Below are positions 24,334-37,900 of a DNA stretch of 64,000 nt, piece after piece (position 1 is the first letter of the stretch; each line of letters opens with the position of its first letter). The DNA is from Phallus indusiatus (lineage: Eukaryota; Basidiomycota; Agaricomycetes; Phallales; Phallaceae): positions 62,001 through 126,000 of the forward strand of contig JAQFWX010000099.1 of assembly GCA_027605045.1 (NCBI GenBank), written 5' to 3'. Position numbers and translations under genes: made by a program. The notes beneath the pieces were generated by a model. That model saw only the letters and a list, made by a program, of their open reading frames with translations, had not been told where the DNA came from and did no database searches.

Positions 24334-25916
24334 TCCAGGATGCTAAAAGTCTTTCTTGTGGTGGCAGGTGAACTCAGTTGAATCTCAAAAATATCAGGAG
24401 AAGAAGGTTCAAACTCAGACCGTTCGCCGTGGCCGGCATCGCTTCCCCAGTCCACGCCATGGTCACCATTCATGATATAGATTTGGATTAATATCCATCT
24501 TGTCCAAATCGATTTTCCTGATATCAAACTTCCGCTGATCCCTCACGAACAATCGGATGCTGCAGCTCCCACCGGGAGGAGCAATTCCCGAGCGGTGACT
24601 CGTTATTGCTCCTTGCTTGTTGGAGGATCACTAATCATTAGATTTACTTATAGTAGTAATATATTTTATATAATTTTCCCATTTGTCCTTATATATCTTT
24701 GGAGCATTTTATAAAGAAATCTCCCCTAAAATTGGCTGTCATTACGGCGACCCCCTGTCCCGGTTGGAGAGTCAACTTTTTGGGTATAAAAACTCTTAGC
24801 GGAACCCACACGTATCATGCCCTTTTACGAACCTTAACCTTTACCCTTTCTCACCCCTTCGCATCCCCTCGCACTGCCTCTTCTAACCTCACCCGCTGTT
24901 ATTTTTCCGTAAATACCAATGATTAAAACTACACATGACCGAACTTGGGTCTCCTACTATGACTTAATCCTCACTCCGTAGCTTAATTTTTTGAAGCTAA
25001 GTGGGAGTCAGGAAGGTTAGTACCCAGGCCTTTGGTCTGCGTAGAAAGATAAAAAAGTCGTTCGTTGATAACATTGACGACGACCCAACTGAATTCATCT
25101 ACGACGTCTCATTTGACGATTTTGGTATGATTTTCATTGTCAGCGTGGTATTCTTACGGGATGTGCACCGCCTCATCGACGGAGGTTCGGACGGCGTCGG
25201 ACGTCATGCTGTGCTTCATTCCCGAATAGGGACATTGCTCCGTTGTACCCCTTTTTCAAAAGTCGTAGTAGTTCTACCAATAAATCAGTTGGTTTTAGTG
25301 CGATGGAAACAAAACTTCGTTCCACCAAGTCGGACGTAGTGAAACATCCCCGGCGTTGTACCTCCGTAAGACATCCCATGTATCAGTTCACAATATTAAT
25401 CCTAGTATATACTTTCATGTGCATTTATCGCCCATGATCGCACCACACATCGACCAGAACACTTGTGGCATCGGGGAGCGCCCTCTTCTCATGGGCGAAG
25501 CGGAATGCACACACACGTACAATTGCAGCAAGGCGGCATTTTCCGACAGAGCTCGATATACACGATAACACCATACACGCGCTTCTCGTGTTTTGAGCGC
25601 AGCGAAATAAGAAGAGTTTTCAGAGCATGTGGTGGATGTGTGATTGTGATATTCATTTAGTCGCCAACGCTTTGATGTACATATAAACAAGAAACAGAGA
25701 CAAAGATCGCTTGACCATTTCTTCGGAGCTGCGCAGAGCATTAACCCTCCAAAGGAGGAAAAGACCAGGCCCTGACAGCCAAGGTTGAAAAGACCAATAC
25801 AAAATACAAATCACGCCATCATGGAGACTAAGATAACACCTTAACCCATTAGTCATTATGTAAAACATTTACGAAACCTTCTCAGCGATCACCGAAAAGA
25901 ATTTGAAATCTCCTCA
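24334..25916. other. Intergenic with one weak open frame
   Basis: About 1.6 kb. A plus-strand frame at 25001-25339 contains an acidic stretch that looks protein-like (KKSFVDNIDDDPTEFIYDVS), but no family or exon partner is found. Overlapping frames on both strands at 25.2-25.8 kb are uninformative. The left end should include the promoter of the MMTAG2-like gene. Confidence 0.4.
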
Positions 25917-27696
25917 TTATGACGGGTTAAACGAGTGAACAGATACAACGCTCGTAAATAGAACGGGATCATTGTCGGCTCCAGACGAAGAGGAGACGGA
26001 GGAGAAAGACTTCTGGCCCACGTGCTTCAAGTTGAGAATTAGCCGTCCCGTCTGTCCACATACAGTATTTGGTGGGGTGTGTGATGAGAATTTCTGCCCA
26101 AGTGCAGAATGATAAAACTTACGACGATGGGTAAAACCGCCATTATCCAGCTGGAAAAGGTTATTAGTTTCACTAAAAGCAATACAATCAAGAGTACCAC
26201 TCACGTCACTCCAATATTTTGCAGAATACCGGGAGGAAGTAATTTTACAAGGATGGCTTCAAATGCATAAATCGCTGAAAATCCTATCAATTCAGGGAAC
26301 GCGGTGTGAATCAGTGGACATAGTCCATCAAACCTAAAATGCTAATTTACATAATTAAATGTCAAATCGTGAGAGCCCTTTCATAAATTTTAGTTCCAGA
26401 TAGCACCAAACCTTATACAATAGACTAAGCTATCCCTAAACAAATTCAATCAATGAACAGCCAAGAAGAAAAACATGTACTTAGTTAAACTTACCGAAAA
26501 AACACTCTCAGCATGGGGTGCGTGTTCACCTGATAGTTTTTCTTTCGTAGCGTGATAGCCAGATAAACACCTGGTATGTATTAACATGGAATAAAGAGAT
26601 AGGCCGGTTTATTCGCTTTACATTGAAAAGCAACCGAGATGGCACTAAGACCCAACCGAATGTTAGTATACGGATAACAAGACCAGGGGCCAACTTACCC
26701 GGAACGTATTATCATTGCATAGCTAGCAGGCTTCAAAGGAAAACAACCAGGTAAAATATGGGGCCACGGATTTGCCAACATCTGCGGCGATGAAAACGCT
26801 TCGCCCATGAATATGAAGAGACACTGTAAAAGTTAAACTTTACGCCCAAATCATTAGTGAGCTCTAATATCTGACCGAGGTCTCCGCTAATCCGTGATAA
26901 CGTTATTGACTAGGAACGATGAGCCTTGTTGAAGCTTACCCAGCCAAAAAACAGCCAAAAGGACCCCCACTATGTATAAAGGATATATAATGTGATATTC
27001 AAAAAAGATCAGCAACGCACTCAAACGATTCTGTTCATACAGGGCAAAAATTCGAAGCAGTAATGCGATGTTCATTACTGGTATGAAGGCACCGGCGCCC
27101 CTTCGACAAAGTAAAGTGAGAGCTTCAACAGTGAGTGGGTTTCCTGACCATGTTTGGAAAATATTGAATCGTTCACAACTTTTTTGAGGAGATGTAAGAA
27201 GGACCAATAAGGGAAGAACGTTTAAGACCCACAACTAGAAGTGAGTAGGAGATTGGAATACTTCTTAAGAATCTGGGGACATGTCCTACCTTGTATGAGA
27301 GGTCCACAGTGCCAAATGCTAATCTAGTTAATTTGAGTGGCATCAAAAATAGCGGAGACACACCATAAATGTTGATTAGCAGGAGCACAACAGCATAATA
27401 CCGAATGACAAGATGGATAACGTTCATAAATGACCAGGGTGGTCTGAGGGGTCGATTATGGCTTTCACGGAGTTACAGAACTTTAGTTGAAAAACGCACA
27501 GCCAGACGAGCTGAATCTCTTTGTCAAGTGTACAGACAATTTCGTATACCATTAGCGTTAAGCCAGCCACTAAGTATGTTCATCGTACTTGCATAAATAT
27601 AACAGGGATATATTCTGAGCGATACTCACAATTATTTGAGGTTGCAACGCGATTTTGCATTATTAGTGTACCCAAAGTGGAGTTTTGAGAACTCAT
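25917..27696 (-). CDS. Multi-span membrane protein, fungal seven-helix (DUF6533-like) family, copy A
   Basis: Integral membrane protein of a family expanded in Agaricomycetes, with no established function. Exons from the ATG at 27696: a polar lead (MSSQNSTLGTLIMQNRVATS), a first hydrophobic segment (LAGLTLMVYEIVCTLDKEIQ, then LVW), PPWSFMNVIHLVIRYYAVVL followed by LLINIY, AFGTVDLSYK, and VWVLNVLPLLVLLTS. Then come CERFNIFQTWSG and MNIALLLRIFALYEQNRLSA, the most family-like segment, and more hydrophobic spans. The C-terminal cytosolic tail includes GQTGRLILNLKHVGQ and ends at 25917. The pattern of an acidic DKE after helix 1, aromatic RYY in helix 2 and LRIFALYEQ in a later helix matches the neighbour at 30.0-31.9 kb. 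At least eight short introns are needed; exons between 26.2 and 26.9 kb are not resolved. Confidence 0.72.
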
Positions 27697-30032
27697 ATTG
27701 GCTTTCAGGATATACTCGTTGAAGAGCAGTGGTATATATACCCTTGGCTTCATATCCCATGTTGCAGCTAGCATAAGGTGCCTGCCGCTTCCGAAATTCT
27801 ACGAGCAATGCACTCAAATTTTTACAAATCACTGCCTTCTAACAGGCGGAAGATGACGTTTAGGAACCACCCTTGGCTGCCATACGACTCGGTTAGGATT
27901 ATAGTGGTTTTTCTTTTCTCTCTCTACCATAACCCTGGAACGGGGAGACGATCGGATGCTGGACCGATTGATAGTGGAATAAATAAGATATCCCTAAGAA
28001 AACTTGTGGTCGCGTAATCGTTGGCCCCTAGCTAAAGGTCCCTTTAAAATTGTAAAACAATGGCTGTACGCTGATAATATAAATATAACGACTTATTTCT
28101 TTTCCTCCGCGAAGAGATATTTCTGGAGATAGGATTAACCTTTTTAAGGTGATTAAGGCAGTTATTGTTACATGAAAAGTGCTGCGTCATACGGAAGTGG
28201 ACTAGCTCAAAAGAAATTTCGAGCCGGGTACCGGTAGTTTTTTGATTTGTGGATGTAACTGAGCAGGCTCAAATATGTTGCTAGGACTGCCAGATAAATA
28301 TTGACTGCGTCGAAATTGGCTCGGCACGGGTTACGCGATTCGTGTGACGTCACGAGTTTGTAATTGGCCCGTGACTGTCACAACTCATAACGCACACTTT
28401 AGGTTTGGAACCTCAAGCTAGGCCTCATCACACGCGAACTTTTGGCTCGTAAAGCTTGCATTCTGAATCTACTTGGGGTTTTCAACTAAAATACCCACAT
28501 GATTAGAGAGAGCTATGAGTATCGGGTAAACTCATTTATCAATCTTGTCAGGTGTGCTGACTAAATCCAGGGTTCTACTCCGGTTCCCCAGGGGGCTCGA
28601 ACAGTCCGAAGAGTGAGCTTAATGTCACTAAATAGAAACTTGGCTATTGCACTCCCCAAATCTTGTTATTATTCGTTTTGACCTAAGCCGTATAGCAAAA
28701 AGTGGACGTTACTATCGCCTCATTGGCAACTTTCTTTATGGATCTTCCCTTGATTCTTCCAGCTACGTCTGCCATGTATGGAATGAAGAAATTTTGGCAT
28801 GAATTCAATGTACGTGCTCTATTAGCGTTTGAAGACTAAAATAGCGAACTATAAACCCAATGTGCCTAGGACCCGGTCGTTAAAGGATAAAATATCACCT
28901 CTAAGGGCACGAAATGATAAAGCGATGTGAAATACGTCTCTCGATACGTCTTTCTTTCGGTTAATTGCTATCCTGTCGGACATAATGATTTGCCTATTAC
29001 AAAAAGGATGAAGGACTGAAGGTGGACCATTCTTTTTCAGTTGCGGCGCGGAACACTCAAATCTGAGTTTTTGTGCTTCAACTTTATTCAAAGCCGCAGC
29101 AATTTGATTGTCAAAGTGAGCTCATGTCATGTTTGTTATCAGAACAACACTGCGGTGCCAATGACAAGCATTTCTCCATGAGTGATTCTGTCAGCATACT
29201 ACTACTACATTGGTGGTACATAACCAGTACTGCCGGTCCAAAGGCCCAAGGCGTTGGATGCTCTTGTTTTAATAACATAACTTATATATATCAAAATATT
29301 CGATGACACGACATCAAAATAGGATTACAGTAAACATTTGTGGTTAAGAAGACTTTATTCCGGTCCGACCCTGCTTCTGATAACAGTCATAACTCTGTCG
29401 ACGTTGGATGAGATTTAGGGCCGTCACATGAGATCGTAGGCATTCAAGTTCGAATCCTTCCTTCCGTAGTGGCATCAAAGGCTGAGCAGTGGCTATAAAC
29501 TTGAAGACACACCGGCTGATTACGGCAAAAGACCACTGAAATACAACATCAGCTAGTATTCGTCGACAATTTGGTCTCAGGAGACTTGTGGCATCGTCTG
29601 CTATGATTGGATACGAATGCTGTTACTCAACTCCCCTTGATATGTGTATAGAGCTGAGAAGAATCATGTCCTGTGTTTCTTGATGCGCATTCACCTTGCA
29701 AGCTCGTGTAGATCAGGTTTATTGTCCGCAAGCCAGACGTACATGATGCTACACCGTGACTATTTATTTCATTTAAAATGAATATTAGCCTATTTTGAAT
29801 CTGTAAGGCCTGTCCCGTTAGTGGGATTGTGGTGATCCCTTTGCCACTTGAGAGTAATTAACTTATTCAATGCCTTTCAATAATAATACAGATGACTATA
29901 ATAAAATATGACCTGCGGTGAAAACCCTTTTAAAGATGCATATGCTAGTGTATTAGTCCATTTGATAACCAGGGAGAAAATGTTCTAACTGTGAATACAA
30001 AACGCCCACAATATCATTACCCTTCTTGGAAT
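27697..30032. other. Spacer between the two membrane-protein copies
   Basis: 2.3 kb with no supported gene. The part adjoining 27696 is the likely promoter of copy A. Short frames (28849-29091, 29073-29306) have no resemblance to known proteins or to the flanking copies. Confidence 0.45.
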
Positions 30033-31917
30033 TCAGGGTAGAAATGACAAGTACTGGTCGGCGCTGGGATTATCCGGCATCCTTTGGGAGTCCAGGACGA
30101 TGACAGAAGTGAACTGGCCGTGGTCAGCGGACGAAGATTGCAGCTCATATGGATCGCCAGAGGTTGTGTATCCACCGGACTGGACACTGTTTCTGAGATT
30201 TAGGACCAATCGGCCCGCCTGATCAATGGCCGGTGTCAGTATATGATCATTTACGATCACCTTGGCCTGATGGGAAGAACTTACGGTGATGGACACGATT
30301 GACACCAACCAGCTGGTAACAAATAGAAGGCAATCAAGATCTCTCACGCGAACTAAAATAAACACCACTTACACTTCACCTAATCCTTGAAATGGACCCA
30401 GACCATAATGTTGAACAAAAAAGACATTAAGTGAATACATTGCTGAAGTAATATAATTCAATTATGCGGTTGTTTTGTTTGTTGAGGAAAACTCACCTAA
30501 AATGCTGCGTTGAAAGTCAAAAGAATCATTCAACGTCTAGATCTGGATCAACAAACGGAAGCAGAAAACATACTTAAAACAGTATAAGGCACCGTCTCTA
30601 AAGCGCTTTGGTTAAAATTCAAGCGCGTGTGAACAAGACTCAGCTCACCTGAAGAACGTTGTCAAAAGGGGCGTTAAACTCCGCCATAACTGAAATTCCT
30701 TGATTTGCCGTGCAAGCTTGTACAGTGTGAGGCCGAGATAAACGGCTGCCGATATCAGGCATTGCGTGAGGTAGACGACGACAGGATAACTTCAGCTTAC
30801 CTTGACATACGATTGCTATTGTGCTAATGAAACAGATATTAAGAAATTCCTTAGTGATAGCAATTACATTCATACCCTCCACGAACGATATCGCGGCCAG
30901 TGAAAGGTTCCACAGGAAAGCACCCTGGCAATATACCTGGGAGCGGGTCAGGCATCGCATTCTTGTTGGCACCAAATCCTGAACCGCTGAAGTAGAATAT
31001 GACCTAGACCAACGCAGTTATTATCTGTGCCCGATTTCTATAAGCAGGTTTGCGTACAGCTGTCTCGGCTATTATGATATGATAAGAATCAATAAGTTCT
31101 GAAAGGTGCATAAAATATATGAGCTCACCTAACCAAAAAATCGTTAGAACAACACCAACTGAACATTCAACAGATTAGAACGACATTTCTAGGTTAATTT
31201 CACCACCACGTACTCCACCTATTCCGATTATACAGCGCATAAACTCTCAGTAATATGAGGATGTCAACCGCAGGCACAAGAGCCGTTGCTCCCCTTTAAA
31301 CACTGTCAATAAATGAAGCGAAGGAGATAAAAAACGTACCAGACTTCGAATAAGTCGAATGTTTTACAACTACGGGGTTGTTTCATATGGTGCCTAGTAG
31401 AGAACTATGAAAATCTTACAACTGATATGTGAGAGGAAAAGAACACTAAATGAGATCACGGTGCAACGAAAACTAACACGACGTACTTCAGTGGATACAT
31501 TCGCACTAATCGCCGCTAAAGTACATCGTGAGCGAAAAGAGAAAGTGAAGGGGTGGGCTTGGCTGTACCGTAAGCATTCACAATAAGGAACGCGATGGTG
31601 TAATATCTGATCAAGACGTGGAGAATCGATATATACGACCACGACGAGCTGACCAACGCTGTCCAATCAATAAAAACGCAAAAGAAGAGACGAAGGAGGC
31701 ATACCGCCACACGTAACGAACTTCATCAGGGAACGTTATTATGATCTCGTAAAGAAAGAGGCAGGCAGCAGCGGCTGGGGTTCGAGGGAAGAACGCTTAG
31801 ATCTTAGATGCAATAGTGAGGTTTTTACTCACTGGAGTTGTAAGCGAATACTTTGTCTTGTTGTAATATAACAAGGAGTTGTTGAAGCTCTTTGAGCTCT
31901 TGAGCTAGTCCAGACAT
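30033..31917 (-). CDS. Multi-span membrane protein, fungal seven-helix (DUF6533-like) family, copy B
   Basis: Second member of the same family, in the same orientation as copy A. The ATG at 31917 starts an amphipathic lead (MSGLAQELKELQQLLVILQQ). The next exon gives a hydrophobic segment ending in an acidic motif (AAAACLFLYEIIITFPDEVR, then YVW). The next reads SSSWSYISILHVLIRYYTIA followed by FLIVNAYG, parallel to RYYAVVLLLINIYG in copy A. Central exons at 30.4-31.4 kb are only partly resolved. The last exon ends with a helix and a tail containing QAGRLVLNLRNSVQSGGY, parallel to TGRLILNLKHVGQ in copy A, and stops at 30033. The matching start, helix 2 and tail support common descent. Sequence similarity is modest, so the duplication is not recent. 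Confidence 0.7.
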
Positions 31918-34900
31918 ATTTTTTTAGCACCGACTTCTCAGAATTTAAAATATTATATGAAGAAAAGAAGGATTGAAAGATACAAAAGAAGGGACAGGAG
32001 ACGCCGATGACAGGCCGGTTGGGGTTCTCGCAGGGTCTCAAAACGAGAGAGTAAAGGAGGGGTAAGATAAAGAGATGGTCCAAGAGTCTGCACATAATAA
32101 GCCAAATTTTTGAAATGGGTAGCAATCAATCTTCCCAAAAACCACCACAGGTCAGTTCGAAAGCTCCACCCGTCTAACTGTCAAGGTATTAATATCAAGA
32201 GCGCCCATAAGCCCATGGGAAGCGGCCCTGTGGCGCAATTGCGACTGGATAATAGCATCCGTGCTCATGGAAAGAGGTTTAGTTGACAGCTTATTCTTTC
32301 GTATGATAAGTGGCTGTGTGGTTGGCGATAGGGTCTAAGCTGGTCTGAGCGCGTTTTCAAAGGAGATGGCTAAAGATTTGGCGATAGCCGGAGAGCCAGT
32401 TTGATCGTGCATCATGGCGGTGTGCATGTGCTCCCAATCATTTCAAATTGATGACCTTGCCTTGCTCCTCATTGAAGGCGCCGATTGATCTGTGTTTTAC
32501 TGGATGATACCAGATATTACCATTATGCCACGGTATATGGGAGCTTTTGAACTGAAAGAATCTTTAACACTTTAACTTGACTGTCTGGGGTAACCATGAC
32601 AATCAAAGATGGGGATGATCTTCGAGATTACCGATCTTTTAGAAGTTCAGGTTCAAGTGTGAGAAGGATGCTTGGATGTGATCGCTGTCGAATTTCAAAA
32701 GATTTCAGAAGCTTACCAGTATACGCAATACAGGATACAGGATGATCATTAGAGAGAAGATGTTTCCCCATAAAATTCATTCTTGGAAATTTGAGTATTT
32801 CGCTGCGCAAGCTTGACCTTGGGAGCTGGGAGTGTCAGGGTGATGACATCATCAACGACCAGTGGGACCACTCTCTTAAGGAGCCAAGCTGTCTCTTAAC
32901 TCCCATTGTTTCAGCATGTCAAACAAACAAGATACGAGGAAAACACAAGAAGCTAAATTTTCGATCTTACCACACCCTGCGGTACGCTTATGTTTAGAAG
33001 TTATACATTGGCACAATTTAGGAATTAGACAACGAACAACCCCGCTGATCTTGAAAAAGATCGTGCCAGATTTATGAATATCTTTCCTCAAGCACGTTTA
33101 TATAATGAAAAGCGAACTGTTGAAAAGGTAAGTGCATTCTGTGCTTCGGTGTCTATTATCCTTATGTAACTAGTTACTGAGAAGATAAGTAAGAAAGCGG
33201 ATGACCTGTAGTTGCGTATACATTTAATGAATGGTTTCTGAGGGTTTCGGTTGTATATATATATGAGATTCCAAAACCGTCAATGCATAAGCAAGTGTTT
33301 TTGTGTAGATCAGGGACATCCAATTACCGTAGGGCATAAGGTGACAGTAATACTAATGATTTGACTTATTTTGCCGAATTCGTACTCGTTGTTGCGGTCT
33401 TCTTCCAGTCTTGATCTTTTCCTGAATATTCTTCCTTGTTGGTGGTTCAAACCAAACAGACCGGTGTTAGTGTCAGGGCGATTAAAGGGAGGACCTCGAC
33501 ATACATATATTTTCAAATGATTGTTTAAGGTCAGGAACATGTTTAATTCCCGGTTTGATGACAATAGAGAAGATGGAATTGATAGATTGTTGAGTCATCC
33601 CGAAATAGAAAATGAAACAAGAACCCGAACGATCTTCGACACCGGAAGGAAAGCGGCTTGGGCCTGTGAAAATGGTTCCGACCATCACTGTGCATATGTA
33701 CTTACGGACTTAGAGACAAATCAATAATGCCGTTATCCTTTCTTTATTGTAAACATAATCACATGTCGGGGTTTACTACAATTTCAGGGGTTGGCGGTGC
33801 CGGTAATTGGGAAGCTACAGTTCTACGTCAGCACAACGGAGGGGCAGTGTCCGCCTAGGTAAAACGCCAATAAGCAGCTCAACGACAACTAATAGCTGGT
33901 TCTGATCTTCATCAACCAGTCGAAACTTAGTATGCGGACAAGTATTGACTTCATCCAAGGAAAGTTAAGGCCTTCCTAAGGGCTCCCACATAAAGTAACC
34001 AGATAACGACCTTTTTGAGTAGTCATATTAATCCTGCTGCGGAGAACCGTAACATGAGGCTCGCGATCATATATGTTGGTGAGAGCGTATGAGCGTTCAA
34101 TTAGATCACCACCATGTGATCATCATCATCTTCGAAGTTGATGCTAACACTCAAGGAATATATGTATCTAAGCACGAAACATAAAGAAGCTGATTTGGAT
34201 GCTCAAGATTTGTAGAGAACGCTGGAGCATGAGCTGGCAATGCTCGGGAATTTTTTCAGATAAGGGCAAATTATACAACTTCGCCCCACCATTTTACCGC
34301 AGCGGCACTAAAGCGTCCAATCATGGGAAACCAGTTATTCAATACAATTCAACTGATGGTCTAGTTTCTGATCGTAATCAAAGGGAAAAATTGGCTTTAA
34401 AAGTGACGTGGCCCTTTGAGGCTGAATATGTGGCACAAACCGATAAAATATGCAAATCCGTTTCGGGCACGTACCCGTTTCGGTAAAATTATTTTTTTCA
34501 CGAGGAGTGTTTTTTCGAAAGAAAAATCTCGAAGTGTTTTGAATTATTAACCGTTTGGTTTTGATACAGAATGACATCTATTTATGTGTGTTCGAACACG
34601 TTTTGGAAAACATGTCCACTCTCGTTGATCTGGGATTTCCAAGCATATATGCACATATGTAGGAATGCAGCGTAGGAACCAATTCATAAGCCATTACTCA
34701 GATACCAACAATTTCAATAGGAGTACAAATGCACCAGTTTCAGACATTCAATGAATCACCTTCTGAATGTACAGTAACAATTAAGAGATGGCCTTTCCAC
34801 GATCTTCCCTTAGCCTTTCGGTAAACAAAGGGAGATAGAGGTGATATCTAGGAAATGATTCAGATCGTCAACATGAATTCTGGGAATACTTGGACCGGGG

Positions 34901-37900
34901 CTTTGTAATAGGTTGGTAGCCTACTGAATTACGGTCTGTTACGAAGTGATATCGCCGATTCATCGCCGCGCGCTATCAGCCAGATATTTCGTTGTACCCT
35001 TTTAATTTGTTGCCGTCATATTTGCATTATAACAGCACCACGATACAAAGTAAATTGATGAGAATACTGCCGATACTTGACCGTGTTACCAGATTTTACA
35101 CCACCTTACAAAATATCGAATTACGTGGCTTTCATCTTCCCCGTGAAGCCGGGTGGGTCAAACGATCAGAGCCATCCGTGAGCACCCCCAAAAACTATTA
35201 CATGCGGCCTGGATCGCGGTAAACTACTAGACAAGGGGCTACACCTGGGAACGATGCGAGAACTTAATACTTTTGGCTCGAGCTTTAGAGTAACATACTA
35301 TGATGTGGAAATTTCCTCTAATCTGAGGGTCACATTATTTCTAGCCCCGAGCCTGAGGATGAATAAGCTTGGCAAAGAGGAGGATCGCCTGCTTACCGGT
35401 AAACGACGGTCGATACACAAACCATATCACTGACACTGGATTGAACAGATCGAAGATGGTAACATGACAATTATCACAAGGGCCATATCAAAACAAGATG
35501 TTATAGCCCCTCAGAATAGACTTGTAGCCAATCACACAAGGAACGATTCCTAAATTGAGCAGCGATTCCGGCCGCCAACAACTGTTTAGACCGCCAGAGC
35601 TTTGAGCCAACTTTGAGAGATAGGTAATTTGGATAACTCACTGAGCCATCCGGGTGCTAGAAAATCTGAAATAACGACAGTGTAAAGAGAACCGATACGT
35701 GATCTTAGGACGGTTAGGGTATGATGCATGAATGGGCTTATAGATGGATGATTCATGTAAAAAAACACCTTCCGAGTGATATATTGATGTTCGAATGGCT
35801 GTCAGATCGTCGTCTAGATTTGATCACTTGGAAGTGATGGAATATGTCGCCCGTGGGTGTACCAAGACTTTAAATCATCTGCGCGAGTTTTGTTTATGAT
35901 TATTTTAGGGAAGACGATGGAAGAAGTGTTCCACATTTTCCATCAAACTATAAGCAAAATGGAACTTGACATGTCACATCGGTTTAGTAACTCATGCCGA
36001 GAATGAAAATAAGAGTGTCCCGGAGTGGAAGGAGCCACTAAAAAATACCCCTTCTGTTGGGCAGAATACGACTAGAAAGTGGATGAGCTATGCGCGTTAT
36101 CAGAACGTGAAGGTGTAAAATTGGTGTAAATTGGTTTAGGGAAGTTTGACTTCAACATTGACCAACAATGAAATACCAGTGCATATCTCTGGGACTTTAT
36201 CAAGACCAACAAAGAAGAAGTAAACGATCGTGAGCTACCAGCGTCTTGAGCGTCGCACTAAAAGACAGACCTAGTTACTTGAAATTGTATCATGCTAAAC
36301 CATTTTGGAATGCAATTATCGGGTCTTGACGAAAGCGTATAAACGGCGTAAGACATGTAACCCAAGGATGACGATATTAATTGGAATGCCCCAAGGACCG
36401 CGATTTTTTATTCACGGATCAGAAAGTTGAAAAGTTCAAGAGATATAAGTTCTGTAACACTTCCTATACCCGTCCTGTTAAACCATTTAAAGGAGCCTGG
36501 AGCATGGGTATTGAGATTATGAGGAAATCAGAAAGACCAACTCAAGTGATAATTACCCCAGAGATGGTCTGATTAAGGAGGGCGGTCGATGAAGCTGAAG
36601 CTTCGAAGCTTTTTTGCAGCTTCCCTTAAGTCGTTGTACAACAGTCCGGGCGGGATTGAAGGAGCTACATCGTAAGGTCACGCAGTGATTAAACAAGTAG
36701 GTATGTCAAGAACATGTATAGGCCGAATTACAGAAATACTGTATACCCAAGTACGAATTCTTTTTGGACATGATTCGTGGTGAATTCAGGTAAAGGGAAC
36801 TGGGTTGTTAAGCACGATGAAGGTTGTCCATTCTTAGATTGGAAGGGGGTAATCGGGTTGACTGTGAGAGCTGTTATATCAAAAGTCATATTCAGCCCAA
36901 ATTTTGAAATCATGGCAACGCAGTCTGACGACACCTACGCGTTACGCGATGAGATCGGTCGACAAGTGTTCGCACGTAATGTCAGAATCCCAGAATTTAA
37001 GATGTGTGGATTCCTGGCTCAACTGAGTTTTTTTCGCCCACCACCATTAGTGACAGCTGAGCGCAGCATCGAACTTGCGGCTGAACGGTGGCATGAACCA
37101 CCGGCACCGGTAAAATCCGGGGATTTTGGACTTCCGAATTCGATAGCTGAGAAGCAAGTTGTTTCTAATAAATCACAGGTAATATAGTAGGAATGAAAAA
37201 CTCGCCTCTAGTCAATATTTGACAAACAATTACTTCTTGAAGATTCGTATAACTTCGCCTGCCAGGATCAAAGTCTTACATATGTTATTTCTGCGTCTCG
37301 TTCCACCGCAGTGACTGCGCTACGTTCGCCTTTCATCAGAGTTTGGATTAAATCGAATATTTAAGTATGCGAAATGAGGTCTTATTTGAGACCAAGTCGA
37401 CTGTTTTTAACTCCCATCAACTGCTGAGGTTTGAACATTCAATACAGGAATCGGCCAAATATCCTTGTACGAGATCTTGCAGTGTTGGGAGGAAACTACA
37501 CTGGTTAATTGTATGACTTTAAGGTTCTATATGGATGCCAATAAATTATTGTTACTGACGTTTATTTATTTTTCTCCTAATTTCAAAGCTCCTGCACTTA
37601 ACCATACCATATACAAATCGATAGATGTTATAACGAAATTAGGCTTCGGAGCTCATTTGGGTTCCAATAACCTGTTTTCTTGACAATACTGATTTTGCGG
37701 GGTTTTCAAGATAAAAATTGTTTGAAAGCAAGTTAAAAGCAGCCCAAAAGCAGCCGTATCCATTGTGTAAGCCAAGTTTTGGCCGAACAGAATCTGTGAC
37801 ATGTGACACGTTCCGCGCCGTTACGCGTCGTCACAAGCGCGGAGGCAAAGCTCAACTTGGGAGCATCGCTTATATGCACCACCAGCTCGATAGTTATTCA

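Noticed and set aside
29430..29480. B-box-like AGTTCGAATCCT
   Set aside because: Flanking bases do not form the five-pair T-stem, and no A-box lies at a suitable distance.
36777..37187. 136-codon plus-strand frame in the gene-poor island
   Set aside because: No motif, no exon partner, and amino-acid composition close to that of neighbouring non-coding frames.
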